The notes: generated from the letters alone by a model not told the origin. Shown: positions 53,822-62,290, counted from the first letter of the stretch. The stretch is DNA of 64,000 bases from Sulfurovum indicum (GCF_014931715.1 NZ_CP063164.1:310001-374000); one strand, 5' to 3'. A program made the numbers and translations.

Positions 53822-55684
53822 ATGAATTATTTTACAGGAGTCATAGATTTTGGTCATTTAAATGTGCAAGAACAGGACTTGCATACCATGATGGAGGCAG
53901 TAACAGTTTACGACTTAAAAGAGTATAAAGTTGTTACTGAAAAAAATACGGGTTTTATTATTTATTCACATGGTCGGGTACAAAACGGCCTGTCCGGATA
54001 TTATAAATCCCTAAAAGATGAAATTTATATTTTTGCTGATGCAAGAATTTATAATGCAGGTGATGTTGGCAAGAAGCTGGGGCTTGTTAATGAAAATATA
54101 AGTGTTGCAGAGTTGATTTATGAGTCATATATGAAATGGGGTGAAGAGTGTCTTGAGTATTTTGCCGGTGATTTTGCCTTCTCTTTATGGGATAAGCGAA
54201 ATAAAACTCTTTTTTGTGCAAGAGACCATATCGGAATGCGACAGATTTTTTATTTTAGACAGAATAACTATTTTATTGTTTCATCAGACCTGGATGCGAT
54301 TCTCGCATCCAAGAATGTAGAAGTGAATGTGAATATGTATGCTCTCCAAAATTTTATTGATGGGTATCCTGTATCATACCACGATACTTTTTATGAAAAT
54401 GTTTTTCGTATTCCTCCAGGATATATGTTAACGATTAAAAATAATACAGTGAGTGTAAAGAGGTACTGGTACCCGCATAAGATAAAACAAGACAGGTCGA
54501 TATTGTTTGAAGAGGCTGCCAAAAAGTTTAAAAAACTTTTTATACAAGCAGTGCAAAGTAGAGTTCCAACTCATACAAAAATTGGTGCAGAGGTTAGTGG
54601 TGGTCTTGATTCTTCATCTGTTTATGCAGTTATAAAAAAGTATAGGAAAGATGTGGATCTGTCATCTTTTTCTCTTAGATTTGGAGATGATGTGTGCGAT
54701 GAGGGGGAATATATTGAAACTTTAGTAGCCGGCAATGGAGCAAAACATTTTGAGTCCAGAGTGGATGTAAGGGATAGTCAAGAGGGCTATACGCTTTCAA
54801 ATATTTATCAAGTAAACCCACATTGGCCTATTTTTTCTACTTATACAATGTCAATGCCATTATTGAAACAAATGGCTGATAGTAATATTGCAATTGGTTT
54901 GACAGGACAGGGAGGGGATCAAGCTACTGTTGGGAACTGGGGGCATTTGGCAGATATGTTTTTTACATTAAAATGGATTACGCTTTTTCAAACGATACAA
55001 ATATATAGAGATAAAAAGTCCACACTACGGAAATTATTTCTACCATATATTTTTTCAAATAAACAGAAGGCTTTAATTAAAAAAATATTTCTTCCTTTTA
55101 AAAAAGAGTATCATTTAAAAAAAGTTGCACAGTATACAGATGATACATTCAGGTTTTATAGCGTATCTCAAAAAATAAATATAGAACAGTTTACAGGACA
55201 CGGACATGCGAGATATGTAGATAACAACCCATATTTGATTGCTGAAAAAATCTATGGTATAGAGTTCCGGCATCCGTTTTTTGATGTACGACTTGTAGAG
55301 TTTATGTTCAGTCTGCCTTGGGATTACAGTTATAACTATACAAACAATAGAATTAATTTAAGAGTGTTATTTAGGGAGGCTATGGTAGGTATTTTACCGG
55401 AGAAGATTAGAAAACGGCGTGATAAAGCAGAGTTTTCACAAGTAATCTATGGAGAGTTGGAAAGTCTGGATCTTGATTCTTTGCTAAATAACGCTTACTT
55501 GATACAAAAAAAGATTGTGAAAAGAAGTGACGTTGAGGATCTTGTGTCAGGGTATAAGAATGATAAAAAAAAGCTTTTCAGACTCTGGAGGTTCGTTAAT
55601 GCTGAATTGTTTTATAAAAATGTTTCCAAAACACAGAAGTATGGTATAATTATAAACACAAGCAGAGAGGGGGAGGATGTATGA
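53822..55684 (+). CDS. Asparagine-synthetase-like lasso-peptide cyclase (C protein)
   Basis: A 620-residue AsnB homologue. The N-terminal glutaminase-like domain starts MNYFTGVIDF and lacks the catalytic Cys2 of true asparagine synthetase, as lasso cyclases do. The C-terminal ATP-pyrophosphatase domain has EVSGGLDSSSVYAV. It would adenylate the Asp side chain of the peptide and close the macrolactam. The start is ATG 53822 with AAGAGGGAG upstream. The gene is AT-rich compared with its surroundings. Its stop overlaps the precursor ATG (ATGA). Confidence 0.88.
   Translation: MNYFTGVIDFGHLNVQEQDLHTMMEAVTVYDLKEYKVVTEKNTGFIIYSHGRVQNGLSGYYKSLKDEIYIFADARIYNAGDVGKKLGLVNENISVAELIYESYMKWGEECLEYFAGDFAFSLWDKRNKTLFCARDHIGMRQIFYFRQNNYFIVSSDLDAILASKNVEVNVNMYALQNFIDGYPVSYHDTFYENVFRIPPGYMLTIKNNTVSVKRYWYPHKIKQDRSILFEEAAKKFKKLFIQAVQSRVPTHTKIGAEVSGGLDSSSVYAVIKKYRKDVDLSSFSLRFGDDVCDEGEYIETLVAGNGAKHFESRVDVRDSQEGYTLSNIYQVNPHWPIFSTYTMSMPLLKQMADSNIAIGLTGQGGDQATVGNWGHLADMFFTLKWITLFQTIQIYRDKKSTLRKLFLPYIFSNKQKALIKKIFLPFKKEYHLKKVAQYTDDTFRFYSVSQKINIEQFTGHGHARYVDNNPYLIAEKIYGIEFRHPFFDVRLVEFMFSLPWDYSYNYTNNRINLRVLFREAMVGILPEKIRKRRDKAEFSQVIYGELESLDLDSLLNNAYLIQKKIVKRSDVEDLVSGYKNDKKKLFRLWRFVNAELFYKNVSKTQKYGIIINTSREGEDV
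55642..55650 (+). promoter_or_regulatory. Internal extended -10 promoter for the precursor gene
   Basis: TGGTATAAT, an extended -10 element, lies inside the 3' end of the cyclase gene and would start a transcript about 24 nt before the precursor ATG. A strong purine-rich ribosome-binding site (GAGAGGGGGAGG) follows. This would let the peptide gene be expressed above its enzymes. Confidence 0.5.
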
Positions 55685-55812
55685 AAAAAGAATATGCTCA
55701 GCCCAAATTAATAGTGATGGGTTCAATGGTAAAAATCACACAAGGCGGTGTAAGTCCTACAAGCACACTTGATAACAGTAACAGTTCCTTTGATGCATCT
55801 AGCACGAAATGA
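55681..55812 (+). CDS. Lasso-peptide precursor (A peptide)
   Basis: A 43-residue peptide too short for ordinary gene callers. Leader: MKKEYAQPKLIVMGSMVKITQ contains YxxPxLxxxG (Y5, P8, L10, G14), the binding motif for the B1/RRE protein, and Thr20 near the cleavage site. If the core starts at Gly23 it reads GVSPTSTLD, placing Asp31 at ring position 9, with a tail NSNSSFDASSTK. If it starts at Gly22, Asp is at position 10, which no known lasso uses. In the first case Thr is at -3, not the usual -2. The Ser/Thr-rich tail gives sites for the kinases. The ATG overlaps the cyclase stop. Confidence 0.85.
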   Translation: MKKEYAQPKLIVMGSMVKITQGGVSPTSTLDNSNSSFDASSTK

Positions 55813-56276
55813 TGAAGAGTAGGAAGTTTAAACAGAAGAGGATGTGGTGCTCCGGACAACTCCGGTAATCTTTCTGTTTTCTGATCTCTTCCAAAGGAGA
55901 GGTTGAGTTGTAGGAACCGGTTTTAATCAGGAGTCCTCTTTTTGGATGGGTATCAAGTATATGTTAAAAAACCCGAATTTAAAATTAAAGTGCAAATATC
56001 TCTAAAAATGCTATTCAGGTCCCCTGCGGGTCTTTGAGTTTTGAGCTCATAGGGGAATCATGCAAAAGTATCTATTCGGTCTTTAAGAACACTTCCCCTG
56101 GAGATTGAATGAATGGATGAAGAGATAGGGAAAACTATTTTATGCTACACTCACAATAAACAAGTTTCAAAGGAACTTTCAAGTGAAGCAGCGTAAAATT
56201 TAATTTGCGAGCTATATCCGTGATAACGGGTTTCAATCTGTTTTGTAAAATAAGCTGAGAAGGAAGACGGAAAATA
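55813..56276 (+). other. Structured gap between precursor and B1 gene
   Basis: 464 bp without a convincing ORF. Just after the precursor, AAACAGAAGA (55830-55839) pairs with TCTTTCTGTTT (about 55869-55879), enclosing the hairpin CCGGA-CAAC-TCCGG (55852-55865), with T-rich sequence after it: a possible weak terminator that lets some readthrough reach B1. Further hairpins are possible (CCAAA...TTTGG around 55891-55947; CCCCT...AGGGG around 56023-56055; CCGT-GATA-ACGG at about 56219-56230). AAGGA precedes B1. Confidence 0.4.
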
Positions 56277-56564
56277 ATGGACCTTAGTCAAAAAGTAAAA
56301 TTCCCGGATACTGTTTTTGCTCAGGAAGTAGATGGAGAGATGGTACTGCTTGATATGAATACCGAAAACTATTTCGGACTGGATGAGGTGGGTACATCTA
56401 TCTGGCAGGCGATAGAAGAGAATGAGGGGGAGTTGCAGAAGGTCTTCAGAGCACTTCTTGATCAGTATGATGTGGAAGAAGATGTATTGAAAAAAGATCT
56501 CTCTGTCTTTGTAGATAAGCTGGCGGAGAGCGGACTGGTGACAGTGCTGCGTAATGAATGTTGA
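56277..56564 (+). CDS. PqqD-like RRE protein (lasso-peptide B1)
   Basis: A 95-residue PqqD-family protein: KVKFPDTVFAQEVDGEMVLLDMNTENYFGLDEVGTSIWQAI is the winged-helix RiPP recognition element, with VLKKDLSVFVDKLAESGLV completing the fold. In lasso pathways B1 binds the leader and presents it to B2 and C. It is separated from the precursor by a structured gap and is followed by rsmG. Confidence 0.9.
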   Translation: MDLSQKVKFPDTVFAQEVDGEMVLLDMNTENYFGLDEVGTSIWQAIEENEGELQKVFRALLDQYDVEEDVLKKDLSVFVDKLAESGLVTVLRNEC

Positions 56565-56582
56565 ATTGTAAATGGTGAATGA
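56560..56582. repeat. Short heptad-like array before rsmG
   Basis: GAATTGT-AAATGGT-GAATGAA, 7-bp periodic, between the B1 stop and rsmG. Confidence 0.45.
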
Positions 56583-57173
56583 ATGGATTTACGAACTTGT
56601 TTGAGGCAGGAAGGTATTGAGCTTCCTATAGAGATCATTGAAAAACTGGAACATTTTACTCTGTTGTTGCAAGAGTGGAACAGGGTGCACAATCTGACCG
56701 GGGCCAAAACAGTGGAAGCGATCTACGGGAACATCATAGATTCACTTTATCCCCTGGTGTTTATTGAAAGACCAAAAAGCCTGCTTGATGTTGGAACAGG
56801 AGCAGGCTTCCCCGGTTTTGTACTGGCTGCAGCGCTGCCTGAAACGGAAGTGGTTCTGGCTGAACCGTTGAAGAAACGGGTTGCTTTTTTGAAGTATGCT
56901 GCAATAGATATTGGATTGGAGAATGTGAAGGTAGAAGCAAAAAGGGTTGAAGGGGTAGAGCATACACCGTTTGATCTCATCTCTTCACGGGCTGTGACCA
57001 ATACAAAACTGCTTCTCGAGCTGACAGAGAATATCAGTGATAGTCATACAAATTATCTTTTTTACAAAGGAAGCCGTGTTTTTGAAGAGATTGAAGCGGT
57101 ACAACATCAGTTAGATTATGATATAGTACAGAAAAATCAGAGAAACTATCTCTATATCAGGGGTCGGGTATGA
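56583..57173 (+). CDS. rsmG: 16S rRNA (guanine527-N7)-methyltransferase
   Basis: A 196-residue GidB-family enzyme: [31 protein letters not shown], the SAM loop [16 protein letters not shown] and [16 protein letters not shown] are diagnostic. It makes m7G527 in 16S rRNA. It overlaps the next gene by ATGA. It is not functionally part of the lasso locus. Confidence 0.95.
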   Translation: MDLRTCLRQEGIELPIEIIEKLEHFTLLLQEWNRVHNLTGAKTVEAIYGNIIDSLYPLVFIERPKSLLDVGTGAGFPGFVLAAALPETEVVLAEPLKKRVAFLKYAAIDIGLENVKVEAKRVEGVEHTPFDLISSRAVTNTKLLLELTENISDSHTNYLFYKGSRVFEEIEAVQHQLDYDIVQKNQRNYLYIRGRV

Positions 57174-57382
57174 TCTTGAAGCTTATCATCTTTGCGATCG
57201 CGGGGCTGCTAATTTATAAATTCTTTGGGGGCAAACTGCCTGCATTGAGAAAGAAAAGTACTTCCAAAGAGAAGAAACCTGATGGAGATACTCTTGTAGA
57301 GTGCAGTCAGTGCGGTACATACGTAACGGTCAAAGAGGCTACACTAATCAATGGCAAATACTGCTGTGATGAATGTGTATAA
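57170..57382 (+). CDS. Small protein with TM helix and zinc ribbon (PP0621-like)
   Basis: A 70-residue protein: an N-terminal TM helix ([17 protein letters not shown]), a basic linker, then a possible zinc ribbon with CSQCG and CCDEC. It resembles the PP0621 family of unknown function. Translationally coupled to rsmG. Confidence 0.75.
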   Translation: MILKLIIFAIAGLLIYKFFGGKLPALRKKSTSKEKKPDGDTLVECSQCGTYVTVKEATLINGKYCCDECV

Positions 57383-57417
57383 AAAAGTAAACTGAATACT
57401 TTTATCAAGGAGCGAAA

Positions 57418-57798
57418 ATGATACTTATCGGACATCCATGGATCAAGAGCCCGGAGTTTTGCAGAGTCTACTCAGAAGAAGATATCAAAACGAGCAAACC
57501 TGAACAGGTTGTACTGCTTGAACCGTTGGTCGATTCACATAAACTGGCACAGTATTGTCAGGAGAACCAGATTACGTATGCAGTAGTGGTCAGCTCACTT
57601 GATGATGCGATCTATGCCAATGCACTGGGGGCTGCCTATATGATCTGCGATGAAGATATGGGACTGATGGTACAACCGGTGGCACAGGAGTATCTTTTTG
57701 ATACCAAAGTACTGGTGCTGATCCAAAATGAAAAAGAGATCAGTAAAATTGCCCGTGGAGGCGTTGACGGTGTGATATTTGCAAGAGCGATCTGTTAA
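57418..57798 (+). CDS. Conserved campylobacterotal protein of unknown function
   Basis: A 126-residue soluble protein (MILIGHPWIKSPEFCRVYSEEDI... ending GGVDGVIFARAIC). Alternating beta/alpha pattern like a small Rossmann-type domain; no motif I can assign. SD AAGGAGCG is just before the ATG. It is 7 bp before the rhomboid gene. Confidence 0.7.
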   Translation: MILIGHPWIKSPEFCRVYSEEDIKTSKPEQVVLLEPLVDSHKLAQYCQENQITYAVVVSSLDDAIYANALGAAYMICDEDMGLMVQPVAQEYLFDTKVLVLIQNEKEISKIARGGVDGVIFARAIC

Positions 57799-57804
57799 TA
57801 CCTG

Positions 57805-58482
57805 ATGCAGGAGTTTCAGCGTTACCCTCTGACCTATTTAGTCATTCTTCTAAACAGCGCTGTCTATCTGTTTTCCTCTATATATAGCGGAAGTATTGTC
57901 GAAATGAACTTGAGGGTGCTTGTTGATATGGGCGCACTCTATGGCCCCTTGACAGTATTGCATGGAGAGTGGTGGCGGCTTTTTACGGCCATGTTTCTGC
58001 ATGGCGGTATGACACATCTTTTGATGAATATGGTCTCAATCTATCTCATAGGACGTGGGATGGAGCTTTATTTCGAGAAAAAAGCCTATATTTCCATTTA
58101 CCTTTTTGCCGGTCTTGTCGGAGGATTGGTATCACTTCTCGTACATCCTGAAAGTGTTGGTATAGGTGCTTCAGGTGCGATATTTGGTGTTTTTGGGGCC
58201 TTGGCCGGCTTTTTCCTGGCACACAGGAAGAGGAGAGCTGTCCGCAGTCAAGCATTCATGAAAGATTTTGCTGTGATTATGGGGATTAACCTTGTATTGG
58301 GGTTTTCCATAGAGTCTATTGATGTCACTGCACATATTGCAGGTTTGGTTGCAGGGTTCACAGGTGGCTTTATGCTTTCCAGACAGCCCAGGCTGATCTG
58401 GGTTTACGGTCTGGTGATGCTGGGAGTGATTATATCTCTTGTGCGCTATTTGCCATACTATTATGCACAGTACTATACTTAA
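57805..58482 (+). CDS. Rhomboid-family intramembrane serine protease
   Basis: A 225-residue membrane protease with six TM helices. WWRLFTAMFLHGGMTHLLMNM is the L1 loop, GIGASGAIFGVFGALAGFF carries the catalytic Ser and VTAHIAGLVAGFTGGF the catalytic His. It cleaves TM segments of membrane proteins; the substrate is unknown. A lipoprotein gene begins inside its 3' end. Confidence 0.92.
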   Translation: MQEFQRYPLTYLVILLNSAVYLFSSIYSGSIVEMNLRVLVDMGALYGPLTVLHGEWWRLFTAMFLHGGMTHLLMNMVSIYLIGRGMELYFEKKAYISIYLFAGLVGGLVSLLVHPESVGIGASGAIFGVFGALAGFFLAHRKRRAVRSQAFMKDFAVIMGINLVLGFSIESIDVTAHIAGLVAGFTGGFMLSRQPRLIWVYGLVMLGVIISLVRYLPYYYAQYYT

Positions 58483-58987
58483 ACTTTTCTTTCTTTTTTT
58501 GTTTTTATGGGGATGCAGTACAGTACATGATCCCCATCAGCAAAGCAGCAGGAAAGTACTTGCTATACAACTTATGGAACTTGATGAGAAGATATCTTAT
58601 CATGAAGCTCAGGACCTCTCTTCTGCTATTTTCCAAAGATCAGCAGTTCTCGATCAGATGTTTGAACGTACGGGGAACCCTTATATGCATAATTTCCTAG
58701 TCAATATAGGCTTAAAAAAGAAAGGGTTATGTTACCACTATAGCGATGGGCTCTACAGCTATCTAAAACAGAAAAACTATTCCGGTTTTGAATTTCATCT
58801 GGTTGGCGCGAATATTGGAGATTACTGGCGGGAGCATAATGCTCTGGTTGTAGTCGCCAAGGGGCAGAAGGTTATGGATGGTATTGTGGTTGATCCTTGG
58901 AGAGACGAACGGGAACTCTATTTTTCAAAGATATCAGAAGACAGAACCTATGAGTGGAAACATAGAATCAGGAGAGGATGCTACTGA
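58463..58987 (+). CDS. Predicted lipoprotein of unknown function
   Basis: A 174-residue protein with a lipobox (FLFLWGC) after a short hydrophobic signal. The body (for example YHEAQDLSSAIFQRSAVLDQMFE and LCYHYSDGLYSYLKQKNYSGFEFHLVGANIGDYWREHNALVV, with conserved Cys and His) may be a transglutaminase-like or related fold, but I cannot assign it. The start is ATG 58463, overlapping the rhomboid gene by 20 bp. Confidence 0.7.
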   Translation: MHSTILKLFFLFLFLWGCSTVHDPHQQSSRKVLAIQLMELDEKISYHEAQDLSSAIFQRSAVLDQMFERTGNPYMHNFLVNIGLKKKGLCYHYSDGLYSYLKQKNYSGFEFHLVGANIGDYWREHNALVVVAKGQKVMDGIVVDPWRDERELYFSKISEDRTYEWKHRIRRGCY

Positions 58988-59061
58988 GATCTTTATCACT
59001 TTCTGTTTGATCAAAAGCAGTGCTACTGTATAATCTGGGAAAAAAGGAAAAGGTTAACAGG

Positions 59062-59517
59062 ATGACTGATGATGAACGTGCTATGATGATGCTGGAAAAG
59101 TCTATTTATGAAGCCCAGGCAATGCTTGAGAAGGATCAGATATTCCGGCCTTTTGCTATGCTTCTGGATAAAAACGGAGAGATAGAGAGAATAGACAACA
59201 GCATTGCAAATGCACGGGATTCCTACAGGGCACTTTATAAAGAGGTGAAACTCTACATAGAGCAGAAAGAGGTTGATATTATTGTACTGTTAGCGGATAC
59301 AAAGATGCCTGAAAGTATCTCGGACGGGAGTGTTGACAGTGCAATACGTGTACATCTTGAAGAGCGTTCCCAGCAGTACAGAAAGATAGCAGGGCGCTAT
59401 ATCTATGTGCCTTATCAGCTTCAGCGTTCAGTCGGTAGGGAACAGATACATGCCAAACTGTTTCTTCCCAAAGCAGTGAGTTTCCCATCCGAGTTTTTAA
59501 GCTATAGTGGAAGATAG
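59062..59517 (+). CDS. Hypothetical cytoplasmic protein
   Basis: A 151-residue soluble protein (MTDDERAMMMLEKSIYEAQAMLEKDQIFRPFAMLLDKNGEIERID and on) with an alpha/beta pattern and no recognised motif. I choose ATG 59062, with AAAGG upstream, over an earlier frame extension. It is convergent with pabB and overlaps its end by 16 bp. Confidence 0.65.
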   Translation: MTDDERAMMMLEKSIYEAQAMLEKDQIFRPFAMLLDKNGEIERIDNSIANARDSYRALYKEVKLYIEQKEVDIIVLLADTKMPESISDGSVDSAIRVHLEERSQQYRKIAGRYIYVPYQLQRSVGREQIHAKLFLPKAVSFPSEFLSYSGR

Positions 59518-60464
59518 ATCTTGTCCTTTAACTCTTTATACTCACTTTGTGCATCGGAGTCTATGGTGATACCGCCGCCGCTTTTATAAAGCATTTGGCT
59601 GTTTTGTTCTTCAATGAAGCGTATCATCACGCTTGAGCGTAGGCTCTTTCCGTTGAAGATACCAAATATTCCGGTATAGAATCCTCTATCATAGTTTTCT
59701 ACACGATCAATAATGGAAACCGTACTTTTTTTTGGAGTACCGGTAATGGAACCTGCCGGTGTGAGTTTATCGAGTATCTTGCCAAGCTGAGCCTGCCACT
59801 CTTCAGGAAGTTTGGCTGTGATTCTAGAGCTGACCTGAAGCAGTTCCTTCTTTCCGGCTTTGATACGGTCAATATAGCGAAAATCTTCAACTTTGATATC
59901 TGTACCTACAATACCAAGATCGTTACGCATGAGATCAACGATCATAACATGTTCTGCCATCTCTTTCTCATTGGAAAGAATACGCTTTTTGGCATCAGGA
60001 ATATGTGCATCAATAGTACCCTTCATCGGGTAGGTGGCAATGGTGTCTCCCTCGATCTCTACAAAACATTCCGGAGAGAAGCAGATGAATTCTCCTTTAA
60101 AATAGAGTTTATACCTGGCTCTGGCATAGGTAAAGATCTCTTTGAGTGTCAGATCGGTTTTTATGGGAGTGGCAAAGGTAAGGTTAAGCAGGTAGGTATT
60201 GCCGGAACGGATCTCTTCGAGTATCTTTTCCATTACATTTTGGTATTGGGTAAAATTAACAGGAGAGAGGGAAAATGTAAATGCTTTTTCTCTCTTTTTC
60301 GCAGGATAGTTACGCCACTCTTCCAGTTTGTAGAAGATATCCTTGTCAAGCTTGTCCAGGGGCTGTACAAAGAGTTTGTTTTTGTCATAGGAGATAATGA
60401 AAAGAAAAGGTGTCCTGGTTTTGCCAAGCCGGTTTATTTTATCAAAACCCTCTTGTGAAGACAA
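59502..60464 (-). CDS. pabB: Aminodeoxychorismate synthase component I
   Basis: A chorismate-binding enzyme of about 320 residues of folate synthesis: IVDLMRNDLGIVG, GKILDKLTPAGSITGTPKKSTV and FYTGIFGIFNGKSLRSSVMIR are the shared anthranilate/ADC synthase motifs. There is no attached glutaminase or lyase domain. The start is uncertain: the frame is open to GTG 60539, but that part runs through a heptad array. TTG 60464 is the best remaining in-frame start, without a clear ribosome-binding site. Confidence 0.85.
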   Translation of the reverse strand: MSSQEGFDKINRLGKTRTPFLFIISYDKNKLFVQPLDKLDKDIFYKLEEWRNYPAKKREKAFTFSLSPVNFTQYQNVMEKILEEIRSGNTYLLNLTFATPIKTDLTLKEIFTYARARYKLYFKGEFICFSPECFVEIEGDTIATYPMKGTIDAHIPDAKKRILSNEKEMAEHVMIVDLMRNDLGIVGTDIKVEDFRYIDRIKAGKKELLQVSSRITAKLPEEWQAQLGKILDKLTPAGSITGTPKKSTVSIIDRVENYDRGFYTGIFGIFNGKSLRSSVMIRFIEEQNSQMLYKSGGGITIDSDAQSEYKELKDKIYLPL

Positions 60465-60476
60465 CCAGTGGTTTTC

Positions 60477-60562
60477 AGTGTCTAACGTATGGTGTGTAAC
60501 GTGTAGACCGGTAACCCTCTCTCCTTTTTCTCTACACACTATACACTACCTATTATACATTA
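60477..60562. repeat. Two heptad arrays between pabB and pyrB
   Basis: GTCTAAC-GTATGGT-GTGTAAC-GTGTAGA (60480-60508) and CTACACA-CTATACA-CTACCTA-TTATACA-TTAGTTA (60532-60566), separated by a C/T-rich stretch. The second runs into the pyrB stop codon. Confidence 0.6.
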
Positions 60563-61447
60563 GTTATTGCTGTCCAGCAGCAGTAATTTCAAGATGGCCA
60601 TTCTCATAAAGACACCGTTCTTTACCTGGGTCAGTACTTTGCATCTTGGGTCATCGAGTATTTCATCGGAGATGTCTATATTCCGCATGACAGGTCCGGG
60701 ATGCAGAATAAGGATATCTCTGTTGCCAAGATGTTCTTTGGTAATGCAGTAGTGTCTGGCATATTCATCATAGTCTTCAAAAATTGGTTTGGCATGGCGT
60801 TCAAGCTGTGCACGAAGGCTCATGATGACATCGACCTGGTTGATAACATCTTTCAGGTTTTCGTATTGGGGAAGTTTGATGTTTTCAGGCTGGAACGGTT
60901 TGGGTGCGACAAGCAGAACTTTCATGCCCATACGTGAAAGCAGACGTATACCGGAGCTGGCCACTCTTGAGTTGACGATATCCCCGACAATAGCGATGGT
61001 TTTCCCCTCAATGTTTCCGTCAAAATGTTCCATTAGTGTAAAAAGATCGAGCAGGGCCTGTGTCGGATGGGCATGATTTCCTGCACCGGCATTGATAACA
61101 GGGGTCATCTGCATATTTGCCAAGATGCCGGGTGCTTCATTTTCCTCATGGCGGATAATGACACCGTCGGGCTCCATTGCACAGAGGTTTGCAAAAGTAT
61201 CCTCAAGACTTTCTCCTTTTTTTGTGGAAGAGCGTGAAGGGTCAAGGTGTACGACTGCCGCCCCCAGACGTTTGGCAGCTACTTCAAATGAGCTGCGTGT
61301 ACGGGTTGAGGGCTCAAAAAATAGTGTGATAAGCAGTTTGTCCTTTAGCAGTTGCGGTGGTCTCTGTGTTTTGAATCGCTTTGCATCTTCAAGCAGGTCG
61401 GTTATCTGGCTGTCAGTAAAATTATTTGTATCTATAAGATGTTGCAT
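60560..61447 (-). CDS. pyrB: Aspartate carbamoyltransferase catalytic subunit
   Basis: A 295-residue enzyme of pyrimidine synthesis: EPSTRTRSSFE (carbamoyl phosphate), HPTQALLDLFTL and HPGPVMRNIDIS are typical of the catalytic chain. No pyrI is adjacent. Confidence 0.95.
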   Translation of the reverse strand: MQHLIDTNNFTDSQITDLLEDAKRFKTQRPPQLLKDKLLITLFFEPSTRTRSSFEVAAKRLGAAVVHLDPSRSSTKKGESLEDTFANLCAMEPDGVIIRHEENEAPGILANMQMTPVINAGAGNHAHPTQALLDLFTLMEHFDGNIEGKTIAIVGDIVNSRVASSGIRLLSRMGMKVLLVAPKPFQPENIKLPQYENLKDVINQVDVIMSLRAQLERHAKPIFEDYDEYARHYCITKEHLGNRDILILHPGPVMRNIDISDEILDDPRCKVLTQVKNGVFMRMAILKLLLLDSNN

Positions 61448-61551
61448 GGGTGATCATCCTCTGTTGTTCCTGTGCTTTGTACGGGAATCCGTTCTTTGGA
61501 AAAGATTATAGCAAAGGTGTGGTAAAAGGGGAGTTTGGTTTCATACCAACT

Positions 61552-62205
61552 CTAAAGAATCTGATCCTGTAGTGATTCTGCAAACTTTTCCAACCCTTTT
61601 TCCGTACTCCACCATCCTGGAAATACTTCATCATAATAGGGCTGTGTAACTTTGGAAAAATCTTTTTTGCCCTCATATAGATTGACACACCATTCAAAGT
61701 CGATATCGAAACTTCGCAAAGCCATTATCGAGAGGAGGGTATCGTTGATGCAGCCAAGCCGGCTCGGTGTAACAAGCAGTGCTTTGCTTTCCAACTCTTT
61801 GATGAGATTGATTACCAGGTATTCTCTGGTAATGGGAACCATCAACCCGCCTGCACCTTCAACAAGCAGAATATCACATCTTTTTAACAGCATGTCATGC
61901 TTCTCAATAAGGTACTGCAGATCTATCTTATGCTCAAGGTCGGCACAGAAAGGGGCTGCAGGCAGTTTAAAGGTATAGGCGGTAATATCCTGTACTGTCA
62001 ATGATTTAAAGTCAGGATTGACCGATTGACATGCCTGAAGCAAAGCCGTAGCATCGGCCGCTTCATTTGTGACACCTGTCTCAATGGGTTTATAGACACC
62101 TGGTTTTACTCCTTTTTCTGCCAATAGCTCTATAAGCCTCAGTGTGGTGTGAGTCTTGCCTACATTTGTACCTGTAGCGGTGATAAAAAGAGTGTTCACT
62201 TGCAT
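61552..62205 (-). CDS. bioD: Dethiobiotin synthetase
   Basis: A 217-residue P-loop enzyme: FITATGTNVGKTHTTLRL, GVYKPIETGVT and LLVEGAGGLMVPI are diagnostic. It closes the ureido ring in biotin synthesis. It is divergent from clpS, with a shared 85-bp promoter gap, and no other bio gene is seen. Confidence 0.95.
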   Translation of the reverse strand: MQVNTLFITATGTNVGKTHTTLRLIELLAEKGVKPGVYKPIETGVTNEAADATALLQACQSVNPDFKSLTVQDITAYTFKLPAAPFCADLEHKIDLQYLIEKHDMLLKRCDILLVEGAGGLMVPITREYLVINLIKELESKALLVTPSRLGCINDTLLSIMALRSFDIDFEWCVNLYEGKKDFSKVTQPYYDEVFPGWWSTEKGLEKFAESLQDQIL

Positions 62206-62221
62206 TTCTCCATTTTTTTTG

Positions 62222-62227
62222 TATAAT
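62222..62227 (+). promoter_or_regulatory. -10 element for clpSA
   Basis: TATAAT about 64 bp before the clpS ATG in the gap divergent from bioD. Confidence 0.45.
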
Positions 62228-62290
62228 ATAGAGTCTTACATGAAACATGTGTAAGTATCAATAAATTATTAATCAGGATTTTAACATAAG

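Noticed and set aside
53822-55684. Ordinary asparagine synthetase
   Set aside because: The catalytic Cys2 is missing and the gene is embedded between B2/kinase genes and a lasso precursor.
55809-55871. Small ORF after the precursor
   Set aside because: Nineteen codons overlapping a stem-loop, with no ribosome-binding site and no leader-like motif.
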